Positions 48,701 through 62,537 of a DNA stretch of 64,000 bases are shown one piece after another. Location: positions 12,599,501 through 12,663,500 of the forward strand of contig NC_071335.1 of NCBI RefSeq assembly GCF_027744825.2, read 5' to 3'. A program made the position numbers and the translations under genes. The stretch is from Synchiropus splendidus (Eukaryota; Chordata; Actinopteri; Syngnathiformes; Callionymidae). The notes beneath the pieces are model-generated. The model was not told the origin of the DNA. It did not search any database and was given only the letters and a program-made list of their open reading frames with translations. The first letter of the stretch is position 1, and every line of letters starts with the position of its first letter.

Positions 48701-51700
48701 AAAGCTGCTAAAGAAAAGAACATTACATTACATTGCTCAAGCCTACAGTCTGTTTATTTTCAGGTAATATAATATTGTAAATTTTCAGAACTAGATAACC
48801 GAAGCGTTTCCCTGACTTAAGAGAAGTCTAAACTGAATGTGTTTCAGCTGGTGTGAATGTGTCAATTCACCACATTTAAACTGATGTGGTTGTGATACAC
48901 GAAGTCTGCTGCTATGTCTTGTCATTAAACACGTCACAGCAGACAGACGCACCACTCCCCGCTTACCCAAATGTATTTAATCTCCCACGTCTGGTGTTGG
49001 CACAAAACTTCTGTTGTTGATCAGTAGGACTTTCCTTTTGTGTTTATGTATAAAAAAGCACAAACTGTGACATGCTTTTGTTTGTTACATGAAAAGGTGT
49101 GCACGACAATGTTCAAAACAGTTGATGCAGTTCACCTTACTGACACCCAAGTTTGAAGTGAATTCTTACACATGGAGGGTGATGAAGTTTTCCTCAGTGT
49201 GACCAATGTCTGTCACATCTGGTTCTTTTATTTACTAGCGGTTGAATCTATTTATTTCAAGTGGAAGCTCTTTTGACCACACTATTTGAACCTCACGGTT
49301 CTAGACTTGGAGGTCAGCTGTCATTCATTACAATGAAATGCGTAGGAATCGTTTGAATCCAAAAGCATAGCATAGTGAATTTCTGTTCATGATGGAGCCC
49401 CTGTTTCATGTGTCCGTATCCCATCAGTGGTGCCACAGCTTTGGTAAGCAGCATCCAAATTCTTGGTTTCTTGCTGGTTTGTTTCTTGAGCTTGATGAGG
49501 CTCCTTCAGCTTTCCCGTGAAATTGTGATATTTCATCTTCTTTACCTTGTTGAATGTAAATTGAGTTAGTCTGTGTTCTGCATGACACAGAAGGCCTTTG
49601 AGTTTGAAGCGAAAAATCAAAGCAGAATCAGTATGACACCTTTTGTGTGCATATTTGTATCACTCCAGATTCTTCAGAGAGGACAAGAGCAGCAGAGCTA
49701 CAAACACAGACAGAAAGGAGGGAAAGTGTCTGATCTGTTGAGTGCATTTTCAAGCCGAGTCTCTCCAGCTCTGTCTGTCATCACACGCTTTCTATGCTTT
49801 TTATCTCTTTCTCTTCGCATCATCCGGCCTTTAAATCACCTCTCTTTGGATTATTGCACCCTCCGAGGCACAGTTCATCAAAACTTCATCATGGTGGATC
49901 CTAAGAATTAATGTTGAAAATTTGAGACCGCTCTTCCGACACAGACTAACACATTTCCTTTGACCTTGCAGCATTTTCTTCGCATGTATTGATTTGATAA
50001 CATGTATTCCCATGTCCAAAGTAAGAGAACTACTTTTTAACTTATTCTGTCCGGACACAATTTGGAAAGGCGCAAAGTGTGGCTTTCATCCACCTAGTTT
50101 TTATGTCCAGAATGAACTGTCAAGTTAAAATCCAATGTGTCTCTTCTGTGACATTTTAATCAATACAGCGAGAAGTCCATTACCATTGACATCATTCCCC
50201 ACTGAGCCATGAAGCAGAGTAATGATTTGATCAGCACTAACATGATGCCCTCAGCTTGAAACTCACCCGACATCTTTGTCCACTGTCCTTTAATTCATTC
50301 ACTAAACAACACGGTGGAGGGTTGAAATTAAAAGTCTCCAACATGGAGCTAATGATGATCAGATAGTGTCTACATTAGTGTTAGTATCTCAGTTTATGAT
50401 GTTTGTAATGCTTGAATCCAATTTCAATTATCATTTATCAGATTTCAAATGTAATATTTCTGAGAGTAACAGGAAGTTTAGTTCCTCTGATTGATAACTG
50501 ACACATAAATTCAACCCAAACATCCTTAGCAAAAGTAAATGGTCTTCATTCACAAATTTGATAACATTTTGTTTCCATAAAAACTGTAAATCATGTTGTG
50601 TTGCTGAAGAGTTCAATGCTCTGTTGTGGTAACTGGGTCAAATGCTGGCGCCAGCTGATGACCAACTTTGTAAAGATGTGCGGGTGAGTGCACTGAAGTT
50701 GAGGAAGTTGTGAGCAGTATCAGCAAAAATTTCAGCCATTTGTCAATAGTTTTTGAGGAACAAGAACAGGGTCATGCTAACAAAGCACTACAGCCCTATT
50801 TATTTGAACCATATTGTCTAGAAGCAATAACTGCTTGGTCATTGAGCTCCACAACCGTGAGTGGTAAAATCTATGCAATTTATAGATATCTAATAAATAA
50901 AATGTATATGCCACGTGGGTTTACAGGTTAAGGAAATAGCGACACTAATTTAAAAAAAGGAAAAAATTGAGGGAAACATTCATAATTTGTTTCTAGTTTT
51001 GAGATTGTAACTAAACCCCCAATTGTTTTGCCCTACTGATGTGTTTCGAATTTTGCTTCTCTCCGCCATCTGCTTTGACACATATCCTCTCCAGCTGGCT
51101 GTGGCTGAGTTTGGGAACCCTATCATTCTGGCCTCAGTATTCATGTTTTGCAGTCGACTCCCCAAATTTGCAGCTCAGCTGTGCTATTATCACTGCAGAG
51201 TACAGAAGACGTCACCAGTTGCCCCTTGTTCTCTGAACTTGCTTCACCCAAAGCCAAAGAGCTTGTTTACATCAACACCACGTGTGATATTGCTCTCATG
51301 ACATCATCAACGCGCGTCTCAGGAACTCACTAAATGCGACACTGCAGTGAATTTGTATTTATGTTTCATTTATCATTCAACAGAACCAACTTTGTTGATC
51401 ATTCATACCTTCACCGTCAGGATTACTGAAACCATGGCAGCCAGCCCCCAACACAGAATGGAAAGCGGCCAATCAAGATCCAACAGAAAGAGAAGGAAGC
51501 AGAGGTTTTTGACGTTTGTTGAATTGGCGACAATATAAATGCTACTTTTCAAATCATCTCTCCAATCTGTTGCCATCCACACCAACTATGATGCATTGTG
51601 TTTCCACTTCATTGTGATATTGTTTGGTCACATGGGATTTCTTCTTAAAAAAAGAGATAATTACTCTGAAGGCTTGGTGCGCCATCACCATTTACACGTA

Positions 51701-54700
51701 GCAGAAACCCTGGCTAATTCCTATTTTAAAAGACCATACAACTGTTGCGTACACACCTGTTAATGTCTTTAAATGAAAATGTCATGAACTCTACATTACC
51801 GGAACATAGCTAAGTAGAAAGAAGCCTACCCATGTCGGTAGCCTTCTCAGTGAGAAGACGGGTTGCCCTCAAGTTGTTTGAATTTCTATTTCTACTCTGC
51901 AGTGAATGTGCGTTTTTTTTCATCCTGCAAAAAAAGTGCCTGTGGCTCTTGCAGCTCTACACTGCCTCTCTGTCCTGCAGAATTGTCTTTCTCTCAGCCT
52001 AAGCTTAAGCTAACATGAAGAACATTCCCTGCTACAGATTTACCTGCACCTGATGTCTGTAAAGACAGTTGTTCATGACCACAACTCATACTGAAGCACC
52101 AAATCCAGAATTTAGAAAACAAATATGAGGAATAATCATGGGAATAATTCCATATGTTTGAACACTGGTGCCAAACCATAAAATGCTCTTTATGAATCTT
52201 ATTAGCGTCTTTTTTAATATAATATCTGCGCAAAATTATTGCAGGGGAAAGAGATGTCAGTGATTGCTTTTGCTTGCATCACCCTTTTAAGGATCTTTTT
52301 TTTTATATACATAATGTTTCTTGATTATTCAGAATTTTTAATGGGAACAGTTTTGATTCCGACACAGTTGTACATGAAATCTGCTGATATCGATGCCTGG
52401 CCCTCATTTCTAATTTCTCAGCTCCTCCTGAAACATTTCTCACCCTTTGGTTTTGTTCACTTTGAAGTAGTTCTGATCAGACGGTGGCTGAACTTGAAAT
52501 ATTTGGCTGGTGGGAATTAGCGAGACAGTTCTAAGAAAGGAATGCATAGGAGCCCCGATCCTTTGCTTTGTGGTGTCGTGACAGCCCCCCTGTTGATTCA
52601 ATTTAAAAACTCTCTTTATCAACTTGAAAGGTTGAGCAGCAAGTTTTTTTCTTCACAGTAGGCCAGTGTTTGATGTAGTGCAAACGTCAGGAGGCAGATA
52701 ATAAGAGCAAGCACAAGTCATGGCAAATAACATTCCCAAGATCTGAAAATACTAGATTAAATAAATTCAGGGTGATTGTAGATCTGCCCATATAATTACT
52801 GTGAGCTATTTAAAACATAAAAGAAACATTGTATTTGCTCTTCAACTCATGACATGTAGGTGGACAGTTGCCAGTTTACCTGCTGGGCTTTTGAAAACAA
52901 TGACTCTCTCTGCTGTTTTGATAAGTTCCCTATGTTGGCCGGGAGCTGTTCATTATACTATGCTAAAATTCTTGTGCATTTTTATGTAATTTGCATTGTT
53001 GCTGCCCCATCGGCCACTAAAAACAATTTGACACACCATCAATCACCTCTTCACTGACATTGCCATCATGTGGCTGTGTGTTTCAGCTGTTGAGACAAAT
53101 GGTTGCTTTCATTCTCTTAAACACAGCATAGGCCAAAACAGGTGACGAGTGAAATCACATTTGACCTTTCCGGCTTTAAGCCCAAGAGCCAGACAGATCC
53201 CCCTTTGTTCCTCAGCAAGACCAATCCCCACGCTAATCCTTTCTTAACATGCTTTACACTTGATACAAGTTTTGTGGAAAGCTAAACCATTTTCCCTATG
53301 GAAACCTGAATATTAAGTTAGTCTTGTCGTTCTCAGGGCAGTGAGGAGGAGTGGGCTTCTGTGGACATCATGTGCACAAGGGCCTATCCTGACCTAGTCC
53401 CTGAGTGTCAGCTGTTCCCAGGAGAGGTGGAGGAGTCTGAGGAGGACGTGATAGACAGCAGCAGGGAGCGGGAGTCTGACAGAGACAGCGCTGTTGAGAG
53501 TACACAGGGATCAGACACGTCAGAGGGGCTTCCTCGACCAGGGGACCGGGAGGACGCTCTAGGGGATCTCTTCTTCTCCAATGACAAGTAAGATCTGAGA
53601 CATCCTTTTATACATGAGACAGTCTTTAATATACACCAAACATTGTGAGTCATAACAGTCCAGATGACACTGAAAAGCATCTTTTACTTTACTTTGCTGA
53701 AACGGCAAACAGGCAAGTGTGCATCTAAACACATGGCTTCCTGCTGTTTGCTCCGACATGGTTCTGTCTAGACTAACATGCAGTAATGTTTCCATGTGCT
53801 TTAAAAAGACCAGGCAGGTCCAATTTGTATCATAATTTTCACTTGGTGCCGACTACAACAGACCACAAGCACTGCTTATATACTGCAATTTCAGAAATAT
53901 AATGCAAAGAAATGGATTATGAAATCAAATTTTCTTGTGATTTTGTTTTTTTTCGTGTGGTTCATTTCTGCATCCTCTTTGTGTTTTTAAGGTGTCACCC
54001 CACCAGCATCTCTGTGACGTCAGACCTATCAACACGTTCGTCTGCTTCTTTAAACGAGGAACAGTTTGAGGACTACGGAGAAGGAGAGGAACCGGACTAC
54101 TCCACCAGCAGCCCCTCACCTGACGAAGAGACACGAACCAACGGCTACTCTGACCTTGGCTCGTCTGTTCCCTCGAGGTAGGAACACATGCATATGCATT
54201 TTACTTCACGTCTTAACTTGTGTTCACTGAAACTAACGTTATGAATACAGAATTTTGTTTTGTAATGTAAGATATATAACAACAATAAAGTGATAATATT
54301 TGATTATTTGAGACTCATATGGAGGAGGAGGATGTTCATTCATAATGCATTGTCTCTTTAATAAAAATGAATGATTATATTTCAATCAATTAACATGATT
54401 TTGGAGTTAACTGGGATCCTTGGAAGGTTAATGCTTATGGACCCAATGACATTGGATGTCCCAGAGTTGAGCAAAAATCCTTTGTATAAAACAAGATGAA
54501 ACTGAAACAACCATTTACAATTGTAAACTTCATTAATATTGAGGTGCTGCCATTTGTATTAATTACTTTTTTAAACCTCCAAAATAATGACACCCACCAC
54601 CTCCAGATACTGTAGGTAGAACATACCATCGTGCAGAGTTAGGCCAATTCAAGCAAGTGTCTGTCTTAATACTAAAGAACACATGGCGAGTGCTTTCAAA

Positions 54701-57700
54701 ATCTCAAGTTTTCACTGTTTGTTGTAATGATCAGATCAAAATATGGAAAACATTCAATTCTGTATAGACTTTTTTGTTCCCCTTGACATCTGCTGCAACC
54801 AGCAATTTTTTGAAAATTGTTTTTTATTAAATTAATGTTGAGCCACATCAATAGGATTTATTGTTTTCTAAATCAAAAGAGCTGTTAAGTAATGGAAAAT
54901 AGCAACTATTAAATGATGACGAATGGGTGATGCCAGGTAAAAGTAGGAGAACCAGTAAAGGAGGACATGAAGAGGACAGGTGTGGCTAGGGAGGATTCAC
55001 ATGACTCTGCATAATTGCTCATGCACCAATTGTGATTTATAAGCCAATGGCACTAGCAACATCTTAAATCTCTGTAATGATATCTTTAATTGGGATTGGT
55101 AATTGTTGTCATATTCAAATCTGAGGCCTTCTTGATTTGGTGTGTTCTAAGTTTTCGTGGCAGAAAGTCATGAGGACATTGAAAGTATATCTCTCAGGCT
55201 TTTTCTCCTGGTCCTCCTTAATATTCATCAGCGACCTGTGCTTAAGAGGATTAAGACTTCTCACCGATACACTGGCAGTATTGCTGCGCGTTCGTTCTCT
55301 GCATACCAAGCAGACAAAAGTCCCTGAGTGAGGCTGAGTCAGAGAATTATATGCAGAGTAAAAGTAGTTGCCGTTCGGCTGTACCAAATATTTAGCTCAG
55401 TAATAGGTACTGCCATGTCAGAACATTACAATATACACAATATACTGCATGGCAGTGCAAAGTCAACATTGTCTATGTATGCTTTCAAGTGCTTTGGTTT
55501 TGCTACCTAAATTTACACAAAACACTGTCATATTTGTATGAACAACTGCTCCTGGAATGTGTATTGTACGCTCTGTGTCTGTTCCCAGTGCGGGTCAGAC
55601 TCCTCGGAGGCTGAAGCACCACAACAACGCAGAGCAAATGGATGTGTACTGTTCTCAGTGCAGCAAAAAGGTCAACCTTCTCAATGATCTGGAGGCTCGA
55701 CTCAAAAACCTCCGGGCAAACAGGTACAATGTTATGTTACGCTCTTGTGTGGTGGGTGGCAGTGTGGCCTCATCATCTGGGTGTTGTTCGCAAGCTCAAA
55801 TTGGATAATGAATTTCCCAACAACACCCTTAATAATTAGGCCTCATGTGCTATTATTAAATAGAGAAGGCAACATTATGATTGTGGGTATCTTTTAAAGC
55901 AGTCGAATGTGCTGTTGTTCTCAGCAAGTCTGAAGGAATGTAATAGGCGCTTGCATCCCCATTAAACATACACACTATTGATTCCTGAACGAGCCAGTCA
56001 CTCTTGCTCACGACTTCAATGATTGTGGCTATTATGGTATACACCGTCTGCGGTCAACAGCCTGTCAGCGGAATAAGTGCTGACTTGGTAAATGAACAGC
56101 ACAGATGACAGGCATTGGTGGAAAAAAGCTTTTGAAAGGGGCAGATCAACGCTTTCTGCTTTCATGATAAATAATTCACGACGTGTGTGAAGTGTTGAAG
56201 TGTTTTTGAGCCAACTGCTGTTTGAAAAAGTCTATCTGCTTTAAGGATTTGTTGTCAAACTTTTGTAACGAAAAATATTTGGTGTATATAGTGTTAACAT
56301 GTTTGTGTTATATAGCATTGTCTACAGATGAGTGACATAGACGTGACTTGATCTGATTGTTTATTATTGAGCTTCTTTTCTTTCCTCTCACCTGATAAGA
56401 CACCGTGAAAATATCAAATCCCCACGCCTCCCACTCCTACCTCCTCCAGATCTTGAGTTTTGACCAGATTAAAAACATAGATATGTAGAAACCCCTCAAG
56501 TCACTGTGCTTCACATTAACTTTTGTTTTATTTCCTTTGGCCATTGATGCTCATTAGATTTGCATCTTTGTCTTTTTCTGCAGCCCAAGCAGGAAAATAT
56601 CCAGCACTGCCTTTGGAAGGTAGGAACGTGTTTCATTGTTTGCCTCGCGTCTGTGTTGCCTATAACTTAGTTTGGTTTAATTGTTTTTTTCTTTGCTCAT
56701 ATCATTGTCATCTACGAGTGTTTTTCCTGTGAATTTGAAGGAGTTGGCCTTCAGATCAGCCTGTTAGTTCCTCACGATAACTGCTGTATGGGTTAGTCTT
56801 TTCATCATCCCCACTGTCTGAAAAGAAGCAGGGAGTTGTTCACACATTATGGTCGCCAACAGTCTTCTGTAGTGTGCGTTTGATTTTTCACATTCATGTC
56901 TAAACCATTGCTCTTATGGTGAAGTTATCAATTATCCAGGGGCGCCTTAAGCATGAAAGACTTTATATTTTTCTTTCATTTTTATGTGTATGTAACATAA
57001 TTGAATTGCTGTGAATAATGCATTATGACCTTGGAACTTGAATATTAATGTACATTTCAGAAAACCTTTCCCTGAAACTGGAGTTAGTGTTGACAGAACA
57101 ATCAGACATATTTGAACGCACCATTGGGTGTGTTCAGAGAGCTGCAACCGAGCAATGATGGAAGGCGACGAAAGGTTATTGTGGTTTTTGGCGTGTCCCT
57201 GTAAATAAAAGGACAGTTGGTGCCTGAAAATTTGGACTGTTTTATCTTGCCATGTTGCTACAGTTTTTCAGCCCTGCGCACTTCTATCAATTCTACACTC
57301 AATGTTGCTGGTGGTTTTTAGTCAGGCATCCAGAGAAACTCAGGAGAGAAAGAGGAAGTTGTCCTGAATTTTAATCATTTGGAACTGCCCTCTAATTACA
57401 CTGTAGTCAAACGTATCATGGTGCAGCTGGAATATAGAAGCTTTTTATATCCCCTGCTAAGACAGACCAGAGGCATCTGGTGGAAATGGGGCTTCTGTAC
57501 AGCAGCGTTGCATTAAAAAAATCTATCAGATTAACCATGATGCTGCATGAAATATTCTTCATGTATGTACTTTGACAGCCATATTTCAAACACAACATAT
57601 CAAGCGTTATTACTATTTGTACAAAATAGTAATATTCGCAGTGCCACTTTTTTAAATATGTGGAAATGCACCACTTCTCCAGAGGTAGAAAGAATTCAGT

Positions 57701-60700
57701 TGTTACAAATTTGATTTAAGGTTGCAGTTGGTGGATATAAAGGGGGTTAAGATCCAGTATATGTTTGTGTATCTACTGAGTGATCAGTGACCATATACCT
57801 TGGTGTGCATGTTTGCTGTATTTGTTGACATAGACATGCTCCCTTATCACTCAGCTGCCTGAGCGTTGTACTGTATGAGTTAATTATTAAAGGTCATTCA
57901 AGGGAATCTGGGTTACACCGAGCAGAACTGAAATAATGAATAATGTGTTTCCTCTTCTTGAGTGGAGCTTCTGAAAAAGTTGTGCTGGTTTACAGTGCAC
58001 CAGATATTTTGGTTCTGTTTGCACCCACAGCAGCTGAGTTATGGTGACACTGTCGGGCCTGATATATGTATTCAATATAAGCTTTGGCTCCTTCGCGGTT
58101 TCGATGTTCTGCTCGCTGGGATTACTTGGTTCACTTTATTGTTCTGTCTCTTTGTGTCACTTTGACTCATGTGTTCACTGAGTAGAATTGTTAGTTGCAC
58201 TGATGCGGAGAAGATTCAATCTTTTGTCTCATCGCAGCCGGAATAACAACTTCAACAACTATGTTTGGTCATGTGATGCCTGACAAGAATCTTCACGGTC
58301 AAATACTAGTTCGGTAGAGACCAACTGTGGATTGTGTGTTTAAGATCCAGCAATTTTGTTGCAGATCAAAGCCAATTTATCATCGTTGAAACAATGTTTT
58401 TTTTTTTCTTTGAACAGGCAACTGCTCCACAACAGCAACTTGAGCAGCAGCAATGGCAGTACAGAGGATCTGTTCAGGGACAGCATCGATTCATGTGATA
58501 TAGACATCAACGAGAAGGTAACACGGATGTGAATGGCCATATGTTAGCGGACTTGTGGAGTGTTGAGCATAAACTATTAGGTTTTTATTTTGGCTATTCA
58601 CGAAGTAGAAATTGATTGTCTAGATCAGAGGCTCTGTTAGGATCAAATCCTTTTTTACACATGTTAACCTTAGAATGTTAGTAATGGAAGTGCTCGGAAG
58701 AAGAAGAAGATGGAGACATCCATTGAGGGAAATGGATGGAATGAAGGATGGAATGAAGAGGGTAGGTATGACTAGAGTGGACGCTGAGGGTAGTGTGAGG
58801 TGGAGGAGGCGCACTTCCTGTTGCAACTCTTGATGGGAAGTGCAGAAGGATGACAAAGTTTTCTACCTACAGTAGAGCAACTAACTAACATTGCGGCAAT
58901 TTGAAGCAAAAACGTGATTGTTAAATGATACTTGGTGTTAGATCCAGCTTCTTTGGTTGTTATTGCCAACTATGGAGAAGAGTAAAAAGTATTTAGTAAT
59001 GATCACATGTGAAAAGCCAGCACGGCTGAAAGATACAATAACACAAAGCAAATGCAATTTATACTACAAATCAAGAGAAATAGCTCTTTAATGATGATGT
59101 CACCACTCTTTCCTCCCCTCTCCAGGTTGGACAGGTTTTAACAGTTATATGAATTGTAAAAGCTGAATAACATAAAATGGAACATAGAAGAATAAAAAAT
59201 GCAGTAAAATAACTCATCCTTACAATGGTAACATCATTTATTAAATAATAAATAATAATAATTAATAATTTTTTTTAGGGAAAACGTTCTGAAACAAATA
59301 GAAAATAAAAACAATAACACATGAGATAATTTATTGTTGATCTCATGTTTCGATATGTACGGCTATACTTGTGTTTACTTTATATTTTACATGACATAAA
59401 AATATTTGAAAGCTGATATAATGATTTTACAGCGGCAAGAGAAGTAAGCAAAATCTCGCCACAGTAGCATATAGTAGAATATCATTTTAAATAAGTGTCA
59501 GTTAAAACTTCATTGCTTCCGCAAAGTAACAGCACGTTATTAAATTATAGTGATTCTCTGCTTGTGTCTGACCTGTAATGTGATAACACAGTTTTGTTTT
59601 CGTGATTAAACAAATATTTTCCTCCCCTTTAATTGTGGTGAATGGTTTTCTGTAACAGTCAACATTGAAGATGCTAACATGAAAACTGTCTTTGATTTGG
59701 CTGCCTGTCCTTGTTTCTGCAGGTCAGCTCCCTGGAAAAGAAAGTGGCAGAGCTGGAAAATGAGATTTTACTGGATGGTGAATTGAAGTCCAAATTAAAA
59801 CAGGAGAACACACAACTAGTACACAGGTTAGGTCTGCATTTCAAACTGAGCATTATCTCCTCCAACTGCTGCTCAATTTTTGATTCCTTTCCTTAACACA
59901 AAATCAGTAATTCACAATGTTATCTGTTTTATAGGGTTCATGAACTGGAGGAGCAGCTGAAAGACCAGGAAACACGCGCAGATCAGAGTCTGCATGAGGA
60001 GCTCAGGCGTCACAGAGATTCCTATGGCAAGATGGAGCGAGACAAGAACACACAAATTGAACTACTGACCAACAGGTGTGGGATGCTCCGCTACATAATG
60101 TTTTTGTGTTCTTTGTGGTGTGTTCTTCTTTCTGAAATAAATGAACTATACATATGGAGAAGAGTTGCTGGTGACTAACTCAAAAGGTCTAAGGGAAGTG
60201 CTGTCTATGTATATAAAGTTAAATAACATCCTGGGTCCAATGCTCGCAGGGTTAACCAGCTTGAGGAGGAAAATGGCGAGATGACTATGAACATGTGTCG
60301 ACTCAAGTCACAGACAGAGAAGCTGGACGAAGTGAGTTCTTTGAACTGATATTTGCCTTTCAAAACATGACTTGAACTTGTTTGTTCACCTTTTCAGGAG
60401 AAGCAGAGGATGACAGACAAGCTGGAGGACACTAGTTTGAGACTGAAAGATGAAATGGACCTGTACAAGAAGATGATGGACAAATTGAGGCAGAACAGGC
60501 AACAATTCCAAAGAGAAAAGGACGGTATGCAGGAGGTGAGCTCATTTGGCCTCAGACATTTGTAACCTTGGGTTTTTGGTATCGCTGTATGAAGCACTTG
60601 CTACAGACTAGTGAGGAGTAGATGATGTGTCATAACATAGTATTAAGGGTTTATGAGGTTTCATGAGACAGTGTCCATGCCATCAGAGGCCACCAGATCG

Positions 60701-62537
60701 CACTAGCTGTTTGGATTTGAACAACTGTTGAAATGAAAATAAACACAACATAATTTCTAAACCAAGAGCAACATCTATTGGCCCTTGAAAATTAGAATAC
60801 TGTTTCATCAAGAATGCAATACTGTGTCATGATACCTCATCAGATTATTCTGACTTCCATTGTGCTATACCCTCATGTGCAGCTGATCGAGGATCTTAGG
60901 AAAGAACTGGAGTATTTGCAGCTCTTTAAGCTTGAGGCAGAGAGGCCGGGTCGCAGCCGCAGCTCATCCACAAGTCTGCCGGACTACAACAGCAGAACAA
61001 GGGAGATGGAGCTGGACTACGACATCAAAAGGCTGAAACAGGTGTGTTCAAAACAACACTATGGGAAGACCATGAACCCTGACCAGTTTCTGCAGTTTTA
61101 AAAATAAACAAAGTGACTTGAAATGAGCTGCCAAATATGAATTTGATGCCCCCATCCACTTCCTTCACAATATTGTCATTTGCCTTTGTTCAGCCTCTTT
61201 TTAAAACGTTTAAAAGTGTCTGGTGTAGCATTACATTGTGTTCACCATAAAATATAAACATCTTCTATCACTCTCGCAAAGGAACAAAACGTATATACAT
61301 TGAACATTCTGTAACCAGTACTACTTTTAGAGGTTGTAAAAATCTAGACTTGAGATGATATCAGTGTCCTTTTCCTGCCCTGATTTCCCTTTATATTCCA
61401 TAAGAAAGCACCCTGTTGACTGGCAACCTTTCTTTGTGGCTCACAATATTGACTTTTGTAGTGTGTCTTAAATTAGTTCTAAATTGGACTTGTAGTTTTT
61501 ATGTACAGTATTCATAGCTCATACGGTCCACCTAAAATGACATGGCGGTCCGGATATGGCCCCCAGTCCTCGAGTTTGATGCATGGTTTTAACTACAAAT
61601 AGCCCAGAGACGATTAATTCTCCTGGTGTCTCTGTAACTCAGTGTGGCATGTTTCTCCAGCACAATGCATTCCAGGAATATTTCCCCCCTGAATTCCAGA
61701 ACCTGGCTCTGCTTCGTCCTGCTCTGATGGTAAAAAAAAAAAAAAAAAAAAGATAAGTAGCTTGTGCGACTCCCTGGGTAACCACTAATCACAATGGATT
61801 AGAATTAGATTGAACAGGCTCTGGGTCAGTGCTGAAATTCCCTCACTAATGCTGAACCGTAGAAGATCCAGCTCACCTTCAGCAGTGAAGGGTGCAGTCA
61901 TCACAGAGTGTTCCTAACCTCATGCGATGCAGGGGAGCAGATTGCACTGTAACACACATAACTCTTCTTTCTAGTGGTCGCACTTAGAGGAACATTGCTT
62001 GGCTACAGTGCTACAACCTGTCCTAAGCTTTAGAAAATACTTTCTAGGCACGAAATTCACATCTTCCTTCCATGTCTTCCTCTCAGGAAAACCAGCGTTT
62101 GAAGGAGCAGAATGAGGAGTTGAATGGTCAGCTGCTTAGCCTCAGCCTTTATGAAGCAAAGAATCTGTTTGCTACCCAGACCAAGGCCCAGTCGCTGGCT
62201 GCTGAGATAGAAAATGCCTCCAGAGACCAGGTGACTGCACACCCTTCTAGTTGTTTCTCTGTCTTCTTTCATTAAGAAAATCTGTTTAGTAAAAAAAAAA
62301 AAAAAAAAAACATAAAGGTTAGGTATTAGGTACTTTTGAACTACTACTACAGAATATGATGTAGTACTGATGTGTGGGAAAATTTTGGAATGAGTGATTT
62401 TTTTTTTTTTCCTTCCACAGCTCATGGAGGCCCTAAAGGAGCAGGAGGAGATCAACCAGCGTCTACGACAGTACATGGACAAAATCATTCTTTCAATCTT
62501 AGACCACAATCCTTCCATTTTGGAGATCAAGAACTAG
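45711..62537 (+). CDS. rab11fip4: Rab11 family-interacting protein 4 (class II FIP), short form, 13 coding exons, 556 aa
   Basis: Class II FIPs bind GTP-loaded Rab11 (and Arf GTPases) and guide recycling endosomes, including during cytokinesis. Coding exons: 45711-45788, 53337-53587, 53992-54177, 55589-55723, 56584-56619, 58418-58517, 59723-59826, 59935-60075, 60250-60331, 60398-60535, 60883-61041, 62087-62230, 62421-62537 (stop TAG). All junctions are GT-AG and the frame holds over 1,671 nt. Residues 27-171 are acidic and Ser-rich, with SDLSTRSSASLNEEQFEDYG. Exon 4 holds MDVYCSQCSKKVNLLNDLEA. From about 260 to the end the protein is coiled coil (for example LKDEMDLYKKMMDKLRQNR). The C-terminal Rab11-binding domain covers about 500-556, with SLSLYEAKNLFATQTKAQSL and YMDKIILSILDHNPSILEIK. 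These match RAB11FIP4 better than RAB11FIP3 as known in mammals. The long mammalian form has N-terminal EF hands; here exon 1 gives only 26 residues starting MTTVDERFSGGKR. Which teleost duplicate (a or b) this is cannot be told. Confidence 0.94.
45789..53336 (+). other. rab11fip4: First intron of rab11fip4, 7.5 kb
   Basis: This is the longest intron of the gene. It holds a (TG)n(CG)n microsatellite at 46,002-46,026 but no recognised exon. Large first introns often carry enhancers; none can be identified here by sequence alone. Confidence 0.7.
46002..46026. repeat. (TG)n(CG)n microsatellite
   Basis: A TG run passes directly into a CG run. Alternating purine-pyrimidine tracts of this kind can adopt Z-DNA. 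It lies about 200 bp into intron 1 of rab11fip4. Confidence 0.85.
61515..61590. mobile_element. hAT-like element end fragment in rab11fip4 intron 11
   Basis: On the minus strand this reads CATCAAACTCGAGGACTGGG, then CATATCCGGACCGCCATGTC. This resembles the common fish repeat end with TCAAACTCGAGG followed by a CCGG/CCGCCA word. No matching left end or target duplication was located. Confidence 0.45.

Noticed and set aside
62057..62530. 157-codon open frame on the minus strand
   Set aside because: It is the antisense shadow of the last two exons of rab11fip4 and runs through the poly(A) tracts between them.
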